Source: Thermoplasmata archaeon (GTDB taxonomy: Archaea > Thermoplasmatota > Thermoplasmata > GCA-020350865). From it: 6,581 nt of DNA. Below the pieces are notes generated by a model. That model worked only from the letters and a program-made list of their open reading frames with translations. It searched no databases and was not told the DNA's origin. Shown one piece after another: positions 1 to 4,907 of this stretch (its first letter is position 1; every line of letters begins with the position of its first letter). The stretch lies in assembly GCA_020350865.1 (NCBI GenBank), contig CP070726.1, positions 1,304,262 to 1,310,842 on the forward strand, written 5' to 3'. A program made the position numbers and the translations under genes.

Positions 1-179
1 ACTCTCAGGCAGTTGTGATCAAAATGATCATGACTTATGAGAACCACATCAGCCTTCGTATTAGGTGGCTTTATACCAATTGATTTCCCATCATGGGGAT
101 CTGTGACTATGGTGGTCCCATCGCCGATTTCAAAACATGCATGCCCATGCCATCGGATCTTCGTGTGGCTCCCCCCCAC
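1..179 (-). CDS. MBL-fold metal-dependent hydrolase, 5' part only (cut by left edge)
   Basis: The reverse strand from a GTG at 179-177 reads 59 codons to the left edge without a stop. Seen: an early KIRWHGHACFEIGDG segment (residues 7-21), a TDPHDG turn (26-31), then ADVVLISHDHFDHN (43-56), which carries the metal-binding HxHxDH signature of the metallo-beta-lactamase superfamily (H50, H52, D54, H55). The order, a short strand with W-H-G-H-A-C-F followed by a DP turn and then the HxHxDH loop, resembles the small UlaG/UPF0173-like hydrolases. Their substrates are mostly unknown and many are cytoplasmic; no signal peptide is seen here. The frame stays open upstream to a stop at 252-254, but it has no ATG, GTG or TTG there, and a TATA-like box sits about 26 bases before the GTG, so I take the GTG as a leaderless start. 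The remaining metal ligands and the C-terminus lie outside the window, so the exact subfamily is open. Confidence 0.85.
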   Translation of the reverse strand, partial: MGGSHTKIRWHGHACFEIGDGTTIVTDPHDGKSIGIKPPNTKADVVLISHDHFDHNCLR

Positions 180-201
180 ATTTCCGTAATGCCAATATGG
201 G

Positions 202-209
202 TATTTAAT
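202..209 (-). promoter_or_regulatory. TATA-like box for the MBL-fold gene
   Basis: On the minus strand this reads ATTAAATA. Its centre is about 26 bases upstream of the GTG start at 179, the distance usually found between an archaeal TATA box and the transcription start. The transcript would therefore begin at or within a base or two of the start codon, giving a leaderless mRNA. This is positional inference from sequence only. Confidence 0.5.
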
Positions 210-315
210 TGCTACGGAGGCGTCGATGTGGTGAGGAGGTGTGTAGGCGGCTCAAAACGGAAATAATCATGCTTATTCCAAAATAAATGGCTGAAATTCC
301 GCTGTAAACCTATAT

Positions 316-335
316 GTTTATATACTCCTATAAAC
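316..335. repeat. Inverted repeat over the TATA box, possible operator
   Basis: GTTTATA at 316-322 and its exact reverse complement TATAAAC at 329-335 flank a six-base spacer. A further TAAAC at 305-309 pairs with the GTTTA at 316-320, so the sequence between 305 and 335 contains three alternating half sites. Such symmetry over and just after a TATA box would suit a dimeric archaeal repressor that blocks TBP or polymerase. No regulator gene is visible in the window, and A/T-rich promoters produce chance symmetry, so the role is uncertain. Confidence 0.35.
317..324 (+). promoter_or_regulatory. TATA box for the DUF835 surface protein gene
   Basis: The sequence TTTATATA matches the archaeal box A consensus exactly. 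Transcription would be expected to start around 343-350, leaving a leader of roughly 115-120 bases before the ATG at 466. That is long for an archaeon and contrasts with the two apparently leaderless genes nearby. The box lies inside an inverted repeat (316-335) and in a run of A/T-rich sequence, so a neighbouring box such as the CTATAT at 310-315 could also contribute. Confidence 0.55.
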
Positions 336-365
336 TTAGAACGTGTTGAGAACAAGTGCACTATC

Positions 366-413
366 CCGGTATCAAGTGGCAATGGGATTCCTGTATCGAG
401 TGAACAAGGGATG
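366..413. repeat. Two tandem imperfect 24-base units in the leader
   Basis: Positions 366-389 and 390-413 align end to end without gaps with 17 of 24 bases identical. The conserved parts are CC-GTATC, AGTG and GGGAT. The repeat lies wholly between the predicted transcription start and the ATG at 466. The period is a multiple of three, and two of the three plus-strand frames are open across it, so it could be coding as well as structural. It is not seen elsewhere in the window. Confidence 0.4.
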
Positions 414-453
414 CCTTCGATTACGGTAAGGACAGCATTAAACCCGCAGATGA

Positions 454-464
454 GAGGTTAGGAG
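454..464 (+). promoter_or_regulatory. Two Shine-Dalgarno-like motifs serving starts at 466 or 472
   Basis: GAGGT at 454-458 sits seven bases before the ATG at 466. GGAG at 461-464 sits seven bases before the next in-frame ATG at 472 and is too close to serve the first. Both starts give the same protein apart from two residues. The presence of good ribosome-binding sites fits a leadered transcript for this gene. It also argues against the third possible ATG at 532, although that one would give a more ordinary signal peptide. Confidence 0.5.
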
Positions 465-465
465 C

Positions 466-3426
466 ATGAAAATGCCTTCGGCTCGCAGAATGCAAAAAAT
501 AGAACTCAGAAGCGGTGCCATTGAGAGCAAAATGAATCCTTTTTATTTGAATTCGAAGACTGCCGTACACAAATGCCTAAGTATATCCACCGTATTGCTC
601 CTTATCTTTTGCTTTTCACTGCTCTGCACCGTTTCATTAAGTGATGCCCAGGAACCAAAGGAGCCTATTATTGAAGATGAGGGGCAGGGCATATACACAG
701 CCACATGGGCCTTTGGTAACGAAAATTTCTATAATACCTCCAAAACCACTATACATCCCAACTATGAGGTAAGCTTACAGTCACATAATTACACATGGAC
801 CCAAAGTACAAAAAATGAGTTCGACCTCGGCACAAAAAACAACGTTACTGTGACCCAAGAATCAGGAACAGACCTCATACTGAGCGGTGATTTCGAGGAC
901 GCCGAGCATGGGATTTTAAGCGGTCAGCATAGCGACTGGCAGCTCGGTTCGGAGACGGCTGCACCTGACTTCATACAAACCGGTGATCCCAATAACAGGA
1001 TATGGGGGACCAACCTGGCGGGAAAATACGCTGAGATTGGCACCCCAAAGGATATTTTCCTGAGATCTCCCGAAATAGACCTGAGCAACTCCATGAACAC
1101 CGAGTTGAGATTTTTTCATTATTATGATTTTGAGGACGATATTGGAATAAGGGACGGAGGAATGGTCGAGGTATCCACTGACATGGAAAACTGGGTGCAG
1201 GTGTACCCGGAAACCAATTATGATGGAAAAATAGCGGATAACAACAACCCTCTCAATGGAAAGTTCTCGTTTGGCGGCAACAGCAGTGCATGGGTGTTGG
1301 CTATTTTCGACTTGAAGGAGTACGATGGGGAGTCGGATTTCTATTTTCGATTCCGCTTCGCCACAAACGGTCAGGTATCCTATTATGGATGGTACATCGA
1401 CGATATCGAGATCATAAGCACCATGACAAGCGAAGGGGAAGTGGTGCTTGAGCCGTTACTGATAGAAATGGGGAATCCGGCTTACACGAACCTGCAAAGA
1501 GGGGCAAATGAAACGGTCATAGACGCGAACAATCCGGTGAATTTCGACGGCGACCTCACCAGATGGGAGGTTCACATCGCCGAGCCCGGTAAGGGTTTGA
1601 TGAGGATTTTCAGAATGGAGGGTGGCACCTTCTATTTTGTTGATGAGACCGAGATGAAGGATCTGGTCAAGGGCGAGAACTCCTTTAACTGCTCGATTCC
1701 GGTGAAAGAGGGCGATCTAATTGGATGGTACGGTGAGACTGCACAAATCTATGTCAAACTCGATGGCACAGCAAATTCTACTGCGGGCAATGTCACTGAA
1801 GACAAAGCGGTTTCAGAATGGACGCCCATCGACTACACATTTTCAATCAAAGCCCAAGGCAAAGCCAGGTACCCCCAGGGCGATTTGACTTCCCAGGTCT
1901 TTGATGCTCTCTCTCCTGCAGTATGGGAGAAAATACAATGGGAGGAAGACGTTTCCAGCCCCGGGACCGATATCGTCCTTTCAATCCGGTCCGGTAATTC
2001 CGACACACCTGATGATGGGACATGGAATGATTGGACACCTGGGTTTACAAATCCGGATGGCTCCACCATAAGAAATATGGATGCACGGTACATTCAGTTT
2101 AAGGCCACGCTCACTTCATCTGAACTGCTCAATACCCCCATTCTCAATAACGTAACGATCTTGTATAGAAAATATTCACCCTCGGGAATGGTGGAAACCC
2201 GGGACTTTATGCCGGATGCTGATAATGATGACATCCCGGATATTGTTGTCCAGTGGCGCTCTTTTACCTCTTCCGCCACTTTGAATGGACAAAACATCTC
2301 GTATCAATACTCGACTGATTCGGGAGTGGACTGGGAGAACGTCCCACAAGACGGAAATATGAGGGCTGAAAGCGTTCTTTCTGGTAAAATCCGGTTCAAG
2401 GCGATCCTTTCTGCACATGACACCACCGTATCGCCTGTACTGAGGGAAATGAACCTCGAGTATTCATCTGCCCAGCCGAAAATGGCACTATTCATAGAAC
2501 CCCTCCAAAAGACAGTGAAACCCGGTGGCACGGTGTCCTATAAAATCTACTACGATAACCAAGGTATTGGAGATGCCCAGGATGTCAGTATTACCCTGTA
2601 TTTGGATGGTAACATAACTTATAAGAGTGACGACAGCACAGTTGTACCAACTTATGAAAGTGGAAATGTAATAAGGTGGCAATTCAACAGTGTTGCCCCT
2701 GGCAACAGAACCATTACGGTAGATACAGGTGTGATTGATACAGATGAAGAGTTCACTACCTCGACCTATGGCATTCTAAACTATACGGACATCGGGGGAA
2801 ATAGTTATAATGAAACCGTGTCCAACACGGCACAAGTAAAGGTGGAGATTGGCCCGGATCTACTGTTATTCTATCTTCTCCTTGGAGTTATATCAGTGAT
2901 CATTGTCGTGGTGTTATTTTCTCTCTATAGGTATAGAACCTTGGACGAAAGCACTCAGAAGATCTCGTTTGAGGTTGTGGAGAGAGGTATAGGATACCTG
3001 ATAATGGAGGAGAACCCCAGGAAAAGTTACACGCTGTTTTCAGACCTTATCAATGAAGGATACAACGGTCTTTGCATAACCAGAACCTTTCCCGAGAGGG
3101 TGAGGAGCCACTACTACTTCGAGGGGATCTCCATTCTCTGGCTCAGCAGGAGGGGGGATACGGACAGCATACTCCCCACGAACCTGGGTTCTGTGGTGAG
3201 CAATATAAAGGATTTCATGAAAAAGAATGAGGACAGCGTGATATTATTGGATGGGTTGGAGTACCTCATTGTCCATAATGACTTCGAGAAGGTGCTCAAA
3301 TTGGTGCACGCCTTAAACGAACTTACAGCCATAAACAAGTCGATACTGATCATGCCTGTGAATTTCTTAACGATGGATGATGATAAGGTGGCCCTGCTCA
3401 AGAGGGATTTAAAAGTGCTCGGTTGA
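466..3426 (+). CDS. Large membrane-anchored surface protein with C-terminal cytoplasmic DUF835 domain
   Basis: A 986-residue protein, not assignable to a named gene. Order of parts: a basic N-terminus and hydrophobic signal or anchor (about 39-59, ending near SDAQ); a choice-of-anchor-J/MAM-like beta-sandwich (about 138-317) closing with GWYIDDIEI; a second beta-rich region (about 330-462); two related modules (about 467-568 and 573-667) sharing a W...S...W pattern and a final tP.l..v.i.Y-type strand; a CARDB/DUF11-like domain (about 671-793); a single transmembrane helix (about 799-821); and a DUF835 domain (about 835-984) with the typical ILLDGLEYL and LIMPVNF segments. A DADNDDIPD loop at 584-592 looks like a calcium site. 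About 14 N-x-S/T sequons lie outside the membrane, none in the DUF835 part, which fits an exposed glycosylated ectodomain and a cytoplasmic tail. The function of DUF835 is unknown to me; a sensor or adhesion receptor is inference. Start 466 or 472 is supported by ribosome-binding sites; 532 is a shorter alternative. No enzyme motif was seen. Confidence 0.85.
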   Translation: MKMPSARRMQKIELRSGAIESKMNPFYLNSKTAVHKCLSISTVLLLIFCFSLLCTVSLSDAQEPKEPIIEDEGQGIYTATWAFGNENFYNTSKTTIHPNYEVSLQSHNYTWTQSTKNEFDLGTKNNVTVTQESGTDLILSGDFEDAEHGILSGQHSDWQLGSETAAPDFIQTGDPNNRIWGTNLAGKYAEIGTPKDIFLRSPEIDLSNSMNTELRFFHYYDFEDDIGIRDGGMVEVSTDMENWVQVYPETNYDGKIADNNNPLNGKFSFGGNSSAWVLAIFDLKEYDGESDFYFRFRFATNGQVSYYGWYIDDIEIISTMTSEGEVVLEPLLIEMGNPAYTNLQRGANETVIDANNPVNFDGDLTRWEVHIAEPGKGLMRIFRMEGGTFYFVDETEMKDLVKGENSFNCSIPVKEGDLIGWYGETAQIYVKLDGTANSTAGNVTEDKAVSEWTPIDYTFSIKAQGKARYPQGDLTSQVFDALSPAVWEKIQWEEDVSSPGTDIVLSIRSGNSDTPDDGTWNDWTPGFTNPDGSTIRNMDARYIQFKATLTSSELLNTPILNNVTILYRKYSPSGMVETRDFMPDADNDDIPDIVVQWRSFTSSATLNGQNISYQYSTDSGVDWENVPQDGNMRAESVLSGKIRFKAILSAHDTTVSPVLREMNLEYSSAQPKMALFIEPLQKTVKPGGTVSYKIYYDNQGIGDAQDVSITLYLDGNITYKSDDSTVVPTYESGNVIRWQFNSVAPGNRTITVDTGVIDTDEEFTTSTYGILNYTDIGGNSYNETVSNTAQVKVEIGPDLLLFYLLLGVISVIIVVVLFSLYRYRTLDESTQKISFEVVERGIGYLIMEENPRKSYTLFSDLINEGYNGLCITRTFPERVRSHYYFEGISILWLSRRGDTDSILPTNLGSVVSNIKDFMKKNEDSVILLDGLEYLIVHNDFEKVLKLVHALNELTAINKSILIMPVNFLTMDDDKVALLKRDLKVLG

Positions 3427-3451
3427 GACAAACGCTTCTTTAATAATTGAA

Positions 3452-3457
3452 TTTTTT
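3452..3457 (+). terminator. T-tract, likely terminator of the DUF835 gene
   Basis: Six T residues lie 25 bases after the stop codon, within an A/T-rich stretch and without a strong preceding hairpin. Archaeal RNA polymerase commonly terminates at such T-rich tracts without needing a stem-loop. A separate promoter for tmk follows some 40 bases later, which supports a transcription boundary here. Confidence 0.45.
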
Positions 3458-3498
3458 CATTAACAATGTACCTGCTCATATCCGGCTTCTCAGCAACC

Positions 3499-3506
3499 TT
3501 AAAATA
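3499..3506 (+). promoter_or_regulatory. TATA-like box for tmk
   Basis: TTAAAATA is centred about 27 bases upstream of the tmk ATG at 3530. As with the MBL-fold gene, transcription would begin at or next to the start codon. The GGGG at 3521-3524 just before the ATG could act as a weak ribosome-binding site if transcription starts a little earlier. The position supports tmk being transcribed on its own rather than by read-through. Confidence 0.5.
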
Positions 3507-3529
3507 ACCCAAACCCTGTAGGGGAAAAC

Positions 3530-4156
3530 ATGCCAAAATCAGCGAAGGAATTGCTCATCACAATAGAGGGTATCGATGGTGTTGGTAAGAGCACGCAGGT
3601 ACAATTGCTGGCAGCATACCTGAAGGAGAGAGGTTTTTCTGTTACCTCCCTTCGGGAGCCTACTGGGGGATACTGGGGCAGAAAGATTAGAAATCTCACA
3701 AAACAGGGGCGGACAGCCTCTCCCGAGGAAGAGTGCCAGTGGTTTTTAATGGATAGGATGGAGGATGTTGAAAAGAACATAAAACCTGCACTGGATGATG
3801 GGCATATAGTGATCATGGACAGGTATTATTATTCGACCATGGCCTACCAGGGGGCCCTGGGTCTGGATGTGGAAAAGATCAGAAGTGAGAACGAGAAGTT
3901 CGCACCGAAACCCGATTTAGTGATCATTCTGGACGTATCTCCGGAGACCGGCCTGAAAAGGATCACCGAGGGAAGAAAGGAGAAATTGAACTACTTCGAG
4001 ACCCTTGAGTACCAGAGGAGGGTCAGGAAGATATTTCTCAGCATGAAAGTGTTAGACAATGTAAAAATCATTGACGCAGGCGGAACCCAAAATGAGGTTT
4101 CGGAAAAGATACGAAGGGTGGTGGAGGAGCTGATTGGGCCAGCATTCGATGGTTGA
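3530..4156 (+). CDS. tmk: dTMP kinase (thymidylate kinase)
   Basis: A 208-residue cytoplasmic kinase of the size usual for the family. It phosphorylates dTMP to dTDP using ATP, a required step toward dTTP. Seen: P-loop EGIDGVGKST at residues 13-22; a dTMP-site REP at 42-44; a DRYYYSTMAYQGA segment starting at D97-R98, the family DR(Y/H) motif; a PDLVIILDVSPETGLKRI strand and helix (128-145); and a basic LID region with R144, R149 and nearby lysines. The P-loop has no arginine while the LID is basic, as in type II (E. coli-like) enzymes. The usual REPGGT is replaced by REPTGGYWGRKIR, a variant I recall from a mostly bacterial subfamily, so transfer from bacteria is possible but untested. The ATG is supported by the TATA box 27 bases upstream and by the family motif beginning soon after it. 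The next gene is convergent, so tmk is probably monocistronic. Confidence 0.92.
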   Translation: MPKSAKELLITIEGIDGVGKSTQVQLLAAYLKERGFSVTSLREPTGGYWGRKIRNLTKQGRTASPEEECQWFLMDRMEDVEKNIKPALDDGHIVIMDRYYYSTMAYQGALGLDVEKIRSENEKFAPKPDLVIILDVSPETGLKRITEGRKEKLNYFETLEYQRRVRKIFLSMKVLDNVKIIDAGGTQNEVSEKIRRVVEELIGPAFDG

Positions 4157-4162
4157 TTCATT

Positions 4163-4203
4163 GAGTGCATGTCTGGCACTGCAATAGTAATCAATATATT
4201 GAT
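4163..4203. terminator. Convergent junction with weak hairpin and palindrome
   Basis: The stop codons of tmk and the small surface protein gene are separated by 34 bases. AGTGC (4164-4168) can pair with GCACT (4176-4180) around a seven-base loop, and ATCAATATATTGAT at 4190-4203 is a perfect 14-base palindrome covering the minus-strand stop codon. Either could help end transcription from one or both sides, but the stems are short and there is no clear T-tract, so this is a low-confidence call. Confidence 0.2.
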
Positions 4204-4817
4204 GATCTTACCTTCTTTATTGTTACTAATGTAACAGTTACGACAATCGATATTATCAACAGCACACCTTCAAAAACAGAAGGTGAATTGGAATCCTTGT
4301 AATGATAGCCGTCAAAATCGGAAGCATTCTGTGAGTGATTCAATTCGTTTACTGCCTCCACACAGATCATCCCGTTCCACACACAGTCCGTAAAAACGCT
4401 TTCTCCCACAAGAAGGGATGCCCCCCAAAGAACCTCGATGTAGTAGTAGATGTCGTATTCATGATTCGGGTGGGTTGAAAACGTCTGCAACACAGTTTGG
4501 TTCTCACCGGGCTCCAGAAGGAACCCGTTTTCGCTGAAATCACAGTGGGGGTCGCAGACGACACTGATATTGTACGTGAGATAGGTTTCGTTGTTGTACA
4601 CTATCCAGTTAAAAACCGCACTCTCCCCGGGAACAACCTGTTTCTGCTCCTCATCCACAACCACTTCGATGTCCGGTTCAAACAATGGGACTGCATTAAC
4701 ATTGATACCGGGTATCAAAAAGACCATGAAGAGCATCACAGAAAAGACCACAAGAGCCTTAAACCATATCCTAGTTATCAGCAGACGACCAATAGAACAC
4801 AGCCCCGAATTTTCCAT
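4191..4817 (-). CDS. Small secreted protein with C-terminal membrane anchor, function unknown
   Basis: I do not recognise this family. From the ATG at 4817 it has 208 residues: a basic start, a hydrophobic signal segment (about 18-38) with a plausible cleavage after NVNA (42), a beta-rich domain whose VVPGESAVFNWIVYNNET pattern resembles CARDB/NEW3-type Ig-like folds, a hydrophobic helix at about 181-200, and a short basic tail KKVRSSIY. This predicts an outside domain held by one C-terminal helix. Five sequons (N76, N83, N106, N160, N164) and four outside cysteines in two close pairs (C88/C92 and C145/C152) suggest glycosylation and disulfides. The frame extends six codons further to a GTG at 4835, but the TATA box at 4851-4860 would start transcription near 4830, past that GTG, so the ATG is preferred. 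It lies downstream of mutS on the same strand but has its own promoter. It may be a pilin-independent surface component or a partner of a larger complex; no partner is shown. Confidence 0.75.
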   Translation of the reverse strand: MENSGLCSIGRLLITRIWFKALVVFSVMLFMVFLIPGINVNAVPLFEPDIEVVVDEEQKQVVPGESAVFNWIVYNNETYLTYNISVVCDPHCDFSENGFLLEPGENQTVLQTFSTHPNHEYDIYYYIEVLWGASLLVGESVFTDCVWNGMICVEAVNELNHSQNASDFDGYHYKDSNSPSVFEGVLLIISIVVTVTLVTIKKVRSSIY

Positions 4818-4850
4818 GATTCCACGAATATACACTATGTGACCAGCATA

Positions 4851-4860
4851 TTAATATAAA
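4851..4860 (-). promoter_or_regulatory. TATA box for the small surface protein gene
   Basis: On the minus strand this reads TTTATATTAA, close to the archaeal box A consensus. Expected transcription start is about 4825-4832, giving a leader of roughly 8-15 bases before the ATG at 4817. The leader contains only a weak GTGGA ribosome-binding candidate. This box decides the start-codon choice in favour of ATG over the upstream GTG. Confidence 0.55.
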
Positions 4861-4873
4861 GATTGGAGCACCG

Positions 4874-4888
4874 TTTTGACAGTCAAAA
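4874..4888. repeat. 15-base palindrome TTTTGAC-A-GTCAAAA, possible operator
   Basis: Two perfect seven-base arms surround a single central base. It lies in the 72-base gap after the mutS stop and 14 bases upstream of the TATA box of the small surface protein gene, a usual place for an archaeal activator or regulator site. With a one-base spacer it is unlikely to fold as an RNA hairpin with full arms, so a protein-binding site is the better reading. Not found elsewhere in the window. Confidence 0.4.
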
Positions 4889-4889
4889 A
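4885..4889 (-). terminator. Short T-tract after mutS
   Basis: On the minus strand, five T residues occur about 19 bases after the mutS stop within ATAAATTTTTGAC. This could end mutS transcription in the archaeal manner, but the tract is short and overlaps the palindrome above, so the assignment is tentative. Confidence 0.25.
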
Positions 4890-4907
4890 TTTATACCAGG
4901 TTGCGTA

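Noticed and set aside
13..32. Inverted TGATCA-like repeats near the left edge.
   Set aside because: They come from the codons of the conserved HDHFDH metal-binding motif and need no further explanation.
180..251. In-frame open extension of the MBL-fold gene upstream of its GTG.
   Set aside because: The stop-free stretch has no ATG, GTG or TTG, and it contains the TATA-like box placed for a start at 179. The family homology begins right after the GTG.
411..480. The nine-base word ATGCCTTCG occurring at 411 and again at 472.
   Set aside because: A single short exact match 61 bases apart without flanking similarity is likely chance.
3466..3507. A 13-codon ORF between the DUF835 gene and tmk.
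   Set aside because: It overlaps the tmk TATA-like box, has no ribosome-binding site and is within chance length.
3114..3536. Minus-strand 140-codon ORF over the DUF835 coding region and tmk promoter.
   Set aside because: It is a shadow of the conserved DUF835 domain, with no homologous pattern and no promoter of its own.
4833..4835. GTG start for the small surface protein gene.
   Set aside because: It lies only about 21 bases from the TATA box centre, probably upstream of the transcription start; the ATG 18 bases later fits better. Not fully excluded.
4497..4859. Plus-strand 120-codon ORF opposite the small surface protein gene.
   Set aside because: It is antisense to a gene with clear signal peptide, membrane helix and promoter, and its own translation shows no recognisable domain or secretion signal.
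4886..4897. Plus-strand AAATTTATA as a promoter reading into the 3' end of mutS.
   Set aside because: No ORF with support lies downstream on the plus strand; the A/T-rich bases are better explained by the mutS terminator and the regulatory site.
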